This document shows positions 44,941 to 53,226 of a stretch of DNA of 64,000 nt, piece by piece. A program made the position numbers and the translations under genes. This DNA is from UBA964 sp037444685 (lineage in GTDB: Bacteria; Pseudomonadota; Gammaproteobacteria; Steroidobacterales; Steroidobacteraceae): assembly GCA_037444685.1 (NCBI GenBank), contig JBBILX010000005.1:186001-250000 (forward strand). The letters run 5' to 3'. Within the stretch, counting starts at the first letter, position 1. Each line of letters opens with the position of its first letter. The notes beneath the pieces were generated by a model. The model made no database searches, was not told where the DNA came from, and saw only the letters and a list, made by a program, of their open reading frames with translations.

Positions 44941-45432
44941 ATGATGGCCACTGCCGCCGATTTCGTCCGCAGCGCCCCCGAGATCGTGATCCGCGCCATG
45001 ACGGAAGCCGACCTGCCCGCCGTCGTCGCGGTGGAGAGGGCCTCATACCAGTTCCCGTGGAGCGAGGGCGTCTTTCGCGACTGTCTGCGCGTCGGTTACA
45101 CCTGCCGTGTCGTCGAGCTCGCCGGCGTGATCATCGGGCACGCGATTCTCAGCGTCGGGGCCGGCGAGGCGCACATCCTCAATCTCTGCGTCCGCGAGGA
45201 GTTCCGCTGCCGCGGCGTGGGCCGGCGACTGCTCGAGCATCTGCTCGAGCGTGGTCGACTCGCCGGCATGACGGAGGCCTTCCTCGAGGTCCGGCCGAGC
45301 AACACGGCAGCGATCCGCCTGTATCAATCCATGGGTTTTCGCCAGGTCGGCTTGCGACGCGGCTACTATCAGGCCGTGGGCGGCCGCGAGGACGCCGCCG
45401 TGCTGCGCAGTTCGCTGATTCCGCAGGACTGA
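44941..45432 (+). CDS. rimI: Ribosomal protein bS18 alanine N-acetyltransferase
   Basis: A 163-residue GNAT acetyltransferase. Seen are IRAMTEADLPAVVAVERASY, FPWSEGVFRDCL, the acetyl-CoA loop VREEFRCRGVGRRLLEHLL and the C-terminal VRPSNTAAIRLYQSMGFRQVG with YY in RRGYYQA, all typical of RimI. The start is the first of two tandem ATGs. It acetylates the N-terminal Ala of bS18. Confidence 0.92.
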   Translation: MMATAADFVRSAPEIVIRAMTEADLPAVVAVERASYQFPWSEGVFRDCLRVGYTCRVVELAGVIIGHAILSVGAGEAHILNLCVREEFRCRGVGRRLLEHLLERGRLAGMTEAFLEVRPSNTAAIRLYQSMGFRQVGLRRGYYQAVGGREDAAVLRSSLIPQD

Positions 45433-45454
45433 GCGCCCGTTGGGACGTGACCGT

Positions 45455-45479
45455 GCTGCTAGAATCGCGGCCTTCCCCA
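45455..45479 (+). promoter_or_regulatory. Extended -10 promoter and leader of prfC
   Basis: Contains TGCTAGAAT (TAGAAT at 45460-45465) followed by CGCGGCCTTCCCCA. It differs from the mrp block at 33844-33868 by one base out of 25 and has the same 17-base distance to the ATG. TTGGGA lies 14 bases upstream of the -10, too near for a good -35. Confidence 0.6.
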
Positions 45480-45496
45480 TCGCCCAATACTCCCCG

Positions 45497-47110
45497 ATGA
45501 GCCCGCTCGAGCAGGAAATCGCTCGCCGCCGCACGTTTGCGATCATCTCGCACCCGGACGCCGGCAAGACCACGCTGACCGAGAAGCTGCTGCTGTTCGG
45601 CGGCGCGATCCAGATGGCTGGTACCGTCAAGGGGCGCAAGGCGACCCGACATGCCACCTCCGACTGGATGCGGCTCGAACAGCAACGCGGCATCTCGGTC
45701 ACCTCGTCGGTGATGCAGTTCCCTTACGGCGACTGCATCGTCAACCTGCTCGACACGCCGGGGCACGAGGACTTCTCCGAGGACACCTACCGGACGCTGA
45801 CGGCGGTCGACTCGGCCCTCATGGTGATCGACTGCGCGAAGGGTGTCGAGGAGCGGACCATCAAGTTGATGGATGTCTGTCGGCTGCGCGACACGCCGAT
45901 CATGACTTTCATCAACAAGCTCGACCGCGAAGGTCGGCCGCCCATCGAACTGCTCGATGAGATCGAGCGGGTGCTGCGCATCGGCACTGCTCCTGTGACC
46001 TGGCCGATCGGCATGGGTCGCGATCTTCTCGGGATCTATCACCTCGGCGAGGATCGCATCTACGTGTATGCGGCCGGCGAAAAGGGCCGCGTCGGCCAGA
46101 ACCTCGTCGTCGATGGCCTGCACAGCAGTGCCGGTCGCGAGCTGCTCGGCGAGCGCGCGGCCGCCTTCGACGAAGAGATCGAGCTCGTGCGCGGTGCGAC
46201 GGAGGCGTTCGACCTCGAGGCGTATCGTGCCGGGCGTCAGACCCCGGTGTTCTTCGGTTCGGCGATCGGCAACTTCGGCGTCGAGGAGCTGCTCAAGGCC
46301 TTCACGTCGCTTGCGCCCGCTCCGTTGCCTCGTCCCGCCGTGCAGCGGGTGGTGCAGCCGCACGAGACACGCCTGACCGGCTTCGTCTTCAAGATCCAGG
46401 CGAACATGGATCCGGGTCACCGCGATCGCATCGCCTTCCTGCGCCTGTGCTCGGGCAAGTACACGCGCGGCATGCGGATTCGACACGTTCGACTCGGCAA
46501 GGACGTGCGCGCCGCCGATGCGCTGACCTTCATGGCGGCCGAGCGCAGCGCTGCCGAAGAGGCCTTTGCCGGCGACATCATCGGCCTGCACAACCACGGC
46601 ACGATCAACATCGGCGACTCGTTCACGGAGGGCGAGCACCTGATCTTCACCGGTGTGCCGAACTTCGCGCCCGAGCTGTTCCGGCGCGCGGTGCTCAAGG
46701 ATCCGCTGCGCATGAAAGCTCTGGCCAAGGGGCTCGCGCAGCTCTGCGAGGAGGGTGCCACGCAGCTGTTCAAGCCGCTGCGCAACAACGACATGATCCT
46801 CGGCGCGGTCGGGCAGTTGCAGTTCGAGGTCGTCGCCTTTCGCCTGCAGGACGAGTATGGGGTGCAGTGCGCGTTCGAGCCCGTCGCGGTGCACACGGTG
46901 CGCTGGGTCTACGCCGGCCAGGACGAGCGCAAGCTCGAGGAGTTTCGCAGCAAGGCCTACGAGAACCTCGCCGTCGACCACAGCGGTGCGCTGGTCTACC
47001 TCGCGCCCTCGCGGGTGAACCTCGAGCTGACGCTCGAGCGCTGGCCCGCCCTGATTTTCCGCGAGACGCGCGAGACGCTCGCGGCTCAGGCTGCGCAAAG
47101 CGCGGCATGA
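45497..47110 (+). CDS. prfC: Peptide chain release factor 3
   Basis: A 537-residue translational GTPase that recycles RF1 and RF2 after termination. G motifs: SHPDAGKTTLTEKLL, DTPGHEDFSEDTYRTL and NKLDREGRPP, with the ATSDWMRLEQQRGISVTSSV switch region specific to RF3. Length agrees with E. coli (529). The start at 45497 (MSPLEQEIARRRTFA) lies 31 bases after the TAGAAT box; the 19-residue extension upstream crosses the promoter and is rejected. The MFS gene overlaps its stop by ATGA. Confidence 0.96.
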   Translation: MSPLEQEIARRRTFAIISHPDAGKTTLTEKLLLFGGAIQMAGTVKGRKATRHATSDWMRLEQQRGISVTSSVMQFPYGDCIVNLLDTPGHEDFSEDTYRTLTAVDSALMVIDCAKGVEERTIKLMDVCRLRDTPIMTFINKLDREGRPPIELLDEIERVLRIGTAPVTWPIGMGRDLLGIYHLGEDRIYVYAAGEKGRVGQNLVVDGLHSSAGRELLGERAAAFDEEIELVRGATEAFDLEAYRAGRQTPVFFGSAIGNFGVEELLKAFTSLAPAPLPRPAVQRVVQPHETRLTGFVFKIQANMDPGHRDRIAFLRLCSGKYTRGMRIRHVRLGKDVRAADALTFMAAERSAAEEAFAGDIIGLHNHGTINIGDSFTEGEHLIFTGVPNFAPELFRRAVLKDPLRMKALAKGLAQLCEEGATQLFKPLRNNDMILGAVGQLQFEVVAFRLQDEYGVQCAFEPVAVHTVRWVYAGQDERKLEEFRSKAYENLAVDHSGALVYLAPSRVNLELTLERWPALIFRETRETLAAQAAQSAA

Positions 47111-48429
47111 GCCACGGCGGCGCGACCGAGCCTGTTCCCGCCGCGCCTGCCCGCGCGCTGTTCCGGCGCCGTCCCGTGTGGTCCTGGGCGCTCTACGACT
47201 GGGCCAACTCGGCCTTTGCGACCACAGTCATGGCAGGGTTCTTTCCGGCCTTCTTCCAGCGCTACTGGAGCCTCGGCGTCGACCCGACCGTCAGCACCTC
47301 GCGACTCGGTCTCGCCAACGGCATCGCCGGCTTCATCGTCGCGCTGCTGGCGCCCGTACTCGGCGCGATGGCCGACCGCGGCGGGGGGCGCAAGCGCTTC
47401 CTGATCGCCTGGACGCTGCTCGGCATCGTCGGCACGGCGCTGCTGTTCTTCGTCGAGAGGGGTGACTGGTTCGCGGCGGCGGCGCTGTTCACGGTGGCGT
47501 CGATAGGCTTTGCATCCGCCAACGTGTTCTACGATGCGCTGCTGCTCGACGTGGCCTTGGAGACCGAACTCGACCGGGTATCCGCCTTCGGTTATTCGCT
47601 CGGTTACCTCGGCGGCGGATCGCTGTTCGCGGTCAACGTGGCGATGACCCTGCGCCCGCAATGGTTCGGTCTCGCCGACGCCGCCGAGGCGATCCGCGTC
47701 GCCTTCGTGACGGTGGCGATCTGGTGGGCCGTGTTCCTGCTGCCGCTCGCACTGAACGTGCGCGAGGCGGCGCCGGCGGCCAGGCTGTCGCTAGCGGCGG
47801 CCGCGCGCAGCGGGGTGACCGAGCTCGTCGAGACGCTGCGCTCGATCGGCCGCTACCGACAGATCCTGATCTTCCTCGTCGCCTACTGGCTGTACATCGA
47901 TGGCGTCAACACCATCATCAAGATGGCGGTCGATTACGGCGTCGCGCTCGGTCTCGAAACCGGCAGTCTGCTCGCAGCGCTGCTGCTGACCCAGTTCGTG
48001 GCCTTTCCGGCGGCGCTGTTCTTCGGCTGGCTCGGCGACCGCATCGGGGCGCGACGCGGCATCCTGATCGGCATTGGCGTCTACACGCTGGCCACCGTCT
48101 ATGCATTCTTCCTCGACACCATCGAGGAGTTCTTCGCGCTCGCGGTCGTGATCGGTCTGGTGCAGGGTGGTGTGCAGAGTCTGTCCCGCTCGCTGTTCGG
48201 GCGGCTGGTACCCGCGGGCAAGGGCGGCGAGTTCTTCGGCTTCTACAACATGATGGGCAAGTTTGCGACCGTGATCGGTCCGCTGCTGGTAGCCGTCGTT
48301 GCGCTCACGACGGGCAGTTCGCGCGTCTCGATCGTCTCGCTGGCCGTGCTGTTCGTCGCCGGCGGGCTGCTGCTCATGCTGGTGCGCGAGCCGGCCAAGA
48401 TGCCGGATCGAGACCGTAGAAGCGGCTGA
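47107..48429 (+). CDS. MFS transporter, UMF1/Vacuole effluxer-like family
   Basis: A 440-residue, 12-helix major facilitator of the UMF1 (Atg22-like) type. The diagnostic start is WALYDWANSAFATTVMAGFF; ADRGGGRKRFL is the first cytoplasmic loop and FGRLVPAGKGGEFFGFYNMMGKFA the later signature. Substrates are not known; family members elsewhere move amino acids or sugars. It overlaps prfC by four bases and the convergent mtfA by 56 bases, the longest gene overlap in the window. Confidence 0.88.
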   Translation: MSHGGATEPVPAAPARALFRRRPVWSWALYDWANSAFATTVMAGFFPAFFQRYWSLGVDPTVSTSRLGLANGIAGFIVALLAPVLGAMADRGGGRKRFLIAWTLLGIVGTALLFFVERGDWFAAAALFTVASIGFASANVFYDALLLDVALETELDRVSAFGYSLGYLGGGSLFAVNVAMTLRPQWFGLADAAEAIRVAFVTVAIWWAVFLLPLALNVREAAPAARLSLAAAARSGVTELVETLRSIGRYRQILIFLVAYWLYIDGVNTIIKMAVDYGVALGLETGSLLAALLLTQFVAFPAALFFGWLGDRIGARRGILIGIGVYTLATVYAFFLDTIEEFFALAVVIGLVQGGVQSLSRSLFGRLVPAGKGGEFFGFYNMMGKFATVIGPLLVAVVALTTGSSRVSIVSLAVLFVAGGLLLMLVREPAKMPDRDRRSG

Positions 48430-49192
48430 GTTCGCCATAGAGCGCCGGATGCCGCGTCGCGAGCTCCTCCGGAGCCTCGAGGAACGCCTCGGTGGCGACG
48501 CAGAAGAACTCGGCGGAATCCTCGGCGCCGTACGGATCGATCAGGGTCTCCTCGCCGCGATCGAGCGCATCCTGCAGCGCTGCCTGCTCGCGCGCCAGCG
48601 TCGCGTGCCACGCGGCCGCGCCTTGCGGATCGGACAGCGCGCCACCGTGCACGTGATCGAGGTAGTGGGCGAGCTCGTGGGCGATCACGTTGTACGGCCG
48701 GTCGGAGGCAGCACCCTCGAGGACGTCACGCCATGAGACGATCACGCGGTCGGTTTCGATGGTCTGGCCCGACAGCACTTCCGAGCCCTCGGTGACCAGA
48801 CCCGTCTCCTCGTCCTCGATCCGCTGCGCGACGACGAACTCGTCGGGATACAGGAGCACGCTGTAGAGTCGCCCGAAGGCACCGATGCCGGCACGGCGCG
48901 TCAGCAGTGCCGCGTGCATCGCGACCAGCAGGCGCATTTCGTCGCGCACCTCGAGGCCGTTGCAACCCACGAAATCGACGCGCCCGAGGAAGGCGCGCAT
49001 CGCCGGTTCGAGTTCGCGGCGGAGCGGGTCGGGCATGCGCGAGTAAAGCGGTGACAGTCGCGCGAGTGCGTCGCGCTGCGCAGGTTCGAGAGGCGCGGCC
49101 AGCGCCTGCGCGCTCTGGCGGCGACGCCAGAGCAGCAGCGTGACTGCAGCGACGATCGCGCTCGCCGCGACCAGCCAGGAGAAGGGCGTCAT
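48374..49192 (-). CDS. mtfA: MtfA-type zinc peptidase (M90)
   Basis: A 272-residue protein with one N-terminal membrane segment (WLVAASAIVAAVTLLLW) that anchors it, unlike soluble E. coli MtfA. The zinc site is HELAH (172-176), followed by the distant Glu in AEFFCVATEAFLEAPEEL. The core YPDEFVV and VIVSWRDVLEG are typical. In E. coli MtfA binds the repressor Mlc; whether this one does is unknown. The longer in-frame reading upstream of 49192 crosses the gap and is rejected. The 3' end overlaps the MFS gene by 56 bases. Confidence 0.87.
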   Translation of the reverse strand: MTPFSWLVAASAIVAAVTLLLWRRRQSAQALAAPLEPAQRDALARLSPLYSRMPDPLRRELEPAMRAFLGRVDFVGCNGLEVRDEMRLLVAMHAALLTRRAGIGAFGRLYSVLLYPDEFVVAQRIEDEETGLVTEGSEVLSGQTIETDRVIVSWRDVLEGAASDRPYNVIAHELAHYLDHVHGGALSDPQGAAAWHATLAREQAALQDALDRGEETLIDPYGAEDSAEFFCVATEAFLEAPEELATRHPALYGELSRFYGLDPASWPARAPA

Positions 49193-49319
49193 CGGCAGTC
49201 GCAAGCTCAGTCGGACTGTGTCGTCAGATCGGCCAAGATGCGACTCCCGTGGGGCTGTGACTGGCCTGCCGGCAAGTATGGCCCAGGATCGCCTCGAATC
49301 GTGATGGCGCGATAGCGGG
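49193..49319. other. 127-base intergenic gap between mtfA and tgpA
   Basis: No gene or strong hairpin is visible. On the minus strand CATACT followed by TGCC could be a -10 for mtfA, but there is no matching -35. Confidence 0.4.
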
Positions 49320-51287
49320 TCAGGGCCGCAGCGAGCGCAGCTCGCGCGCCACGGCCCGGGTCTGCGCATCGCTAGCGCGGGGACCGAAGCGGACGAGGGC
49401 GTAGCGTTCGAGGACCGGGAGCACGCGCGCTGCCAGATCCGGACGCTCGCGGGCGAGGCGAGCCGCGTAGGCGAGCGGGCCTTCCTGCGGTGCGCGCGCG
49501 ATGCCGGCCGCCGCGAGCCGCGCGCAGAGGCTCCGGTAGCCGCGCGCCAGCGCATCGCCGCGCGCGGCGCGCGGCGCGCGTCCGAAGCGCAGCGCGATCA
49601 CGAGTAGCCAGGCCGCGAGGCCGCCGGCCACCAGCCAGCCGAGCTGCCGCAGGGCCGGGCGCTCGAAGCCGAGGCCGCGCAGCAGCTTGAGCTGGCTGCC
49701 GAGGTCGAAGTCGAGCACGCGAATCTTCCACCACGTATTGATCGCGTCCCAGGTCAGCGCGATGCGCGCCAGGGTGTCGAGCTCGGCGATCAGCGGATCG
49801 GCAGCACCCTCCGCGCCGGCGATGCGGTCCAGCGCCGCACGCTGCAGCCGGTCTGGAGCGACCACGGCGGTGGGATCGACACGACTCCAGCCGCGCCCGT
49901 CGATCCAGATCTCGACCCAGGCGTGCGCTTCGGACTGCCGAACGATCAGATACTGCCCGATCGGATTCCACTCGCCGCCGTGATAGCCGGTCACGACGCG
50001 TGCCGGGATGCCCGCCGCACGCATCAGGGTCGCGAGCGCCGATGCATAGTGGCCGCAGAACCCGCTGCGCGTGCGGAACAGGAAATCGTCGACCGAGTCG
50101 AGATCGAGGAGCGGGGGTGTCAGGCTGTAGACGAAACCTCCATCGCGGAAAAACTCCAGCACGCGCCGGACGAAGGCGGCATCGCTGCCGGCCGCGGCGC
50201 GCTCGCGCTGCGCCCACTCGAGCGTGCGGCGGTTGCGGCCAGTCGGCAGCTGCAGGTCGATGCGGCGCGCGAGCAGCGATGCCTCGTCGCCACTGCGATA
50301 GCGGATGTGGGAAACGAGTTCGTAGCTGACGGCCTGACTGACCGGTTCCGCGCTGACGAGCTGGTAGTCGAACGTGAAGAAAACGCCCGGTTGCTGCGGT
50401 GGCACCGGCAGGTCGAGTGCGAACCACCAGCGTTGACGGTGGGGCTCGAGCGTGATCCGGTAGCGATACTCCGGGCCCTCGTACTCGAGTCTGGCGCTGC
50501 GGTAGACGCGACCGAGTTCGCGCCGCCAGGTGTAGCCGTCGAACTGGTGGAGCACCGGGCCGCGCCAGTAAAGCGAAGTCGACGGTGGCGGGGCGCCCTC
50601 GAAGGTCACGCGGAATGCCGGCTCCTCGGATTCGGATAACTGGCTGATCGATCCCGGGCTCATTTCGTCACCGAGTCCGGTGACCGCCGCATTGCCGGCC
50701 GGCAGCGACCAGATCTGCCCCTGGACGCGCGGGAAGAACAGGAACAGCAGCACTGTCAGCGGCAACGCATAGGCCAGCGTCCGCCCGGCGAGTCCGAAGG
50801 CCGTGCGCGCGGGCAGGCGTGCATCGGGCGTGCCGACGATCGCGAGCGCGGCGCAACACAGCCACAGGTGTGCAGCGTACAAGCCGATGCGCGCCAGCCC
50901 CTGCCGGTCGAGCGTCGCTGCGATCATCAGGAACAGGCTGACACCGAGCACGATGTAATGATCGCGGCGTCCGCGCGTCTCGAGCAGCTTCACGGCGCCC
51001 ATAGCGGCGAGCAGGGCGCTGCCGGCAGCGAGTCCCGAGAGGCTGCTGAACTGCACGACGACGGCGAGCAGCAGGCTGCCGCCGAGGCCGAGCCGGATCA
51101 GCCGCCGCGGCAGGGCGAGCGAAGCGACTGCAGCGAACAGACGCCATAGCACGATCGCGGCGATCGCCGCGAGGCACCATGGCGGCAGGCGGTCGGCATG
51201 CAGGGCGACGGCCGCGCTGAACGCAGCGATGACCCAGCGCAGTGCCCGCTCGCGTTCCGGCCAGGCTTCGCGCCAGCGCTCACGCAT
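49320..51287 (-). CDS. tgpA: TgpA-type transglutaminase-like membrane protein
   Basis: A 655-residue membrane protein of the DUF3488/transglutaminase family. The N-terminal ~170 residues hold five or six helices; the large periplasmic part contains the transglutaminase core with Cys411 (SGFCGHYASAL), His455 (EAHAWVEIW) and Asp471 (RVDPTAV). A further helix (LGWLVAGGLAAWLLVIALRFG) precedes a cytoplasmic C-terminal DUF4129-like tail. In Pseudomonas the homologue is essential and its activity is periplasmic. Start overlaps the DUF58 gene by eight bases; with moxR these form the usual set. Confidence 0.9.
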   Translation of the reverse strand: MRERWREAWPERERALRWVIAAFSAAVALHADRLPPWCLAAIAAIVLWRLFAAVASLALPRRLIRLGLGGSLLLAVVVQFSSLSGLAAGSALLAAMGAVKLLETRGRRDHYIVLGVSLFLMIAATLDRQGLARIGLYAAHLWLCCAALAIVGTPDARLPARTAFGLAGRTLAYALPLTVLLFLFFPRVQGQIWSLPAGNAAVTGLGDEMSPGSISQLSESEEPAFRVTFEGAPPPSTSLYWRGPVLHQFDGYTWRRELGRVYRSARLEYEGPEYRYRITLEPHRQRWWFALDLPVPPQQPGVFFTFDYQLVSAEPVSQAVSYELVSHIRYRSGDEASLLARRIDLQLPTGRNRRTLEWAQRERAAAGSDAAFVRRVLEFFRDGGFVYSLTPPLLDLDSVDDFLFRTRSGFCGHYASALATLMRAAGIPARVVTGYHGGEWNPIGQYLIVRQSEAHAWVEIWIDGRGWSRVDPTAVVAPDRLQRAALDRIAGAEGAADPLIAELDTLARIALTWDAINTWWKIRVLDFDLGSQLKLLRGLGFERPALRQLGWLVAGGLAAWLLVIALRFGRAPRAARGDALARGYRSLCARLAAAGIARAPQEGPLAYAARLARERPDLAARVLPVLERYALVRFGPRASDAQTRAVARELRSLRP

Positions 51288-52299
51288 AAAGCGCCAGCGC
51301 CTCGAGGCAGCGGTGGCGGTGCACCGCGCCGCGCCCCTCGTCGATCACTGCGACCGGCAGGCGCAGCGCATAGCGCTGGCCGCGTGCCTCGGCATCCACG
51401 ACCCAGCGCGCGAGCTGCTCGAGCCGCGCTTCGGTGCCGAGTCCGGCCAGCGCCGCGTAGTCGAAGACCAGCGTGCGCGCGCTGCGCCCCACGTATTCCT
51501 TGACGACGAGCGGCAGCCCACGGGCGTAGCTCTTCCAAGCGACCTGGCGTGGCGAGTCGCCATCCCGGAACGGGCGCAGGCCCGACCACTCGTCGTTGCC
51601 GCCGGCGAGCGCATGTTCACCGGTCTCGCGGTCGGAGGTTGCGAGCGGCGGCGGCAAAGCGCCGCGCGCTGTCGGGTAGACCAGCACAGTCGCATCGGTG
51701 TGCAGCCAGGTCCAGGCCGTGAACAGGCCGAAAGGGAAGGCGGTCGCGATCCGAATGGGTGGCACGGCCAGGCGGCCGCGCCGGGCGGTAGGCACAGTCA
51801 ATACGAGCCGGCCCGCGGCACCCGCGGCCAGGGTCCCGAGCGTGGCATGAGAATCGCCGATCCGGGCGGTGATGCCATGCCGGTCCAGATTGGCGTCGTT
51901 CTCCAGTAGCAGCTCGATGCGGCCGGGTTCGCCGGCGAAGGCGGGCGCCGCGGTCAAAGACAGGAGGCGCAGTCCCTGCAGATTTCGGTGGCAGTGGTGC
52001 ATGCCGACCAGCGCGAAGCCGCCGAGCGAGAACGCGAGGAGCAGCGCGACGCTGTTCGCGTAGTTGAGCCCGGCCAGCACCATGCATAGCCACAACGCAC
52101 CGAAGCCAAGGCCGGCGCGGCTCGGCAGGATGTAGAGCCGGCGCCGCTCGATCCGCACAGGGAAGCGGTCGAGACCCTGCCGGCGCCGGCTCCATTCGGC
52201 GGCGCGTGAGGTGAGCGCGGCGCGTATCCGTGACGCAATCGCCAACCGCTCGCGCGGCGCTGACCCTCTGTGGCGGGACGCAGCTCGGGGCAGCGCCAC
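51280..52299 (-). CDS. DUF58 domain-containing protein
   Basis: A 339-residue protein with two N-terminal membrane helices (GLGFGALWLCMVLAGLNYA and NSVALLLAFSLGGFALVGM) followed by the DUF58 domain, a von Willebrand-like fold: LRPFRDGDSPRQVAWKSYAR and VVKEYVGRSARTLVFDY. It works with MoxR-type ATPases. The GTG at 52299 has GGAGTGAGG upstream and starts five bases after the moxR stop; a longer in-frame stretch enters moxR and is rejected. Confidence 0.85.
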   Translation of the reverse strand: MALPRAASRHRGSAPRERLAIASRIRAALTSRAAEWSRRRQGLDRFPVRIERRRLYILPSRAGLGFGALWLCMVLAGLNYANSVALLLAFSLGGFALVGMHHCHRNLQGLRLLSLTAAPAFAGEPGRIELLLENDANLDRHGITARIGDSHATLGTLAAGAAGRLVLTVPTARRGRLAVPPIRIATAFPFGLFTAWTWLHTDATVLVYPTARGALPPPLATSDRETGEHALAGGNDEWSGLRPFRDGDSPRQVAWKSYARGLPLVVKEYVGRSARTLVFDYAALAGLGTEARLEQLARWVVDAEARGQRYALRLPVAVIDEGRGAVHRHRCLEALALYA

Positions 52300-52303
52300 G
52301 GCC

Positions 52304-53224
52304 TCACTCCGGGACCGGCACTGCCCGCACGATCTCGGCCGCCACGTCCCGTGCGCTGCGCGACACTGCGGTCTCGCGCAGCGCCATCCGGTGGGTCGCA
52401 ATGGCCGGGAATACGGCCTGCACGTCTTCCGGCAGCACGGCGGAGCGTCGCTGAAGGTGGCTCCAGGCCTGTGCAGCCCGGACGAGGCCCTGTCCGGCGC
52501 GAGGCGACAGTCCGAGCTTGAGATCCGGATGCTCGCGGCTGCGCTGGATTAGTCGCTGCACGTAGTCGAGCAGCAGGTCGGCGACGTACACGCGGCGCAC
52601 GCGCTGCTGCAGTTCAAGCACACGAACGGCGTCGAGACAAGCCTGCAGCGAAGCGAGCCGGTCGCGCCGCTCGCCGCCGCGCAGCAGTTCGCGCTCGTGT
52701 TCGGCATCCGGATAGCCGAGCTCGACGCGCATCAGGAAGCGGTCGAGCTGCGATTCGGGCAGCGCGAAGGTACCGAGCTGCTCAGTCGGGTTCTGTGTCG
52801 CGACCACGAAGAACGGTTCGGGCAGCACGTAGGTCTGGCCGTCGGCGCTGACCTGACGCTCCTCCATGGCCTCGAGCAGCGCGCTCTGTGTGCGCGGGCT
52901 CGCGCGGTTGACTTCGTCGGCGAGCAGCAGCTGCGTGAACACGGGACCCTTGCGGAACTCGAACTGCTGGCTGATGCGGTCGAACACGGACACACCGATG
53001 ATGTCGGCGGGCAGCAGGTCGCTCGTGAACTGCACACGATTCCATCCGAGACCAAAGACCTGGGCCAGAGCATGCGCGAGCGTCGTCTTGCCGACGCCCG
53101 GCACGTCCTCTATCAGCAGGTGGCCGCGCGCCAGCAGGCAGGTGACACACAGGCGCAACTGACGCGGCTTGCCGAGGATGATCTCATCGAGCGCCGTGAT
53201 GGCCTGAGCCAGTGCGTCCGCCAA
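52304..53224 (-). CDS. MoxR-family AAA+ ATPase
   Basis: A 306-residue AAA+ chaperone-like ATPase. Walker A is EDVPGVGKTTLAHAL, Walker B LLLADEVNRASPRTQ, sensor 1 FFVVATQNPTEQ, and the C-terminal LSPRAGQGLVRAAQAWS closes the family core. MoxR proteins act in metal insertion or assembly with vWA-type partners such as the DUF58 gene that follows. TTG at 53224, with GGAG eight bases upstream, is the likely start and lies two bases after the valS stop; a longer reading overlapping valS is not supported. Confidence 0.9.
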   Translation of the reverse strand: MADALAQAITALDEIILGKPRQLRLCVTCLLARGHLLIEDVPGVGKTTLAHALAQVFGLGWNRVQFTSDLLPADIIGVSVFDRISQQFEFRKGPVFTQLLLADEVNRASPRTQSALLEAMEERQVSADGQTYVLPEPFFVVATQNPTEQLGTFALPESQLDRFLMRVELGYPDAEHERELLRGGERRDRLASLQACLDAVRVLELQQRVRRVYVADLLLDYVQRLIQRSREHPDLKLGLSPRAGQGLVRAAQAWSHLQRRSAVLPEDVQAVFPAIATHRMALRETAVSRSARDVAAEIVRAVPVPE

Positions 53225-53226
53225 GG

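Noticed and set aside
45179..47098. 639-codon minus-strand frame opposite prfC
   Set aside because: Antisense to a clear RF3 gene; no domains and no ribosome binding site.
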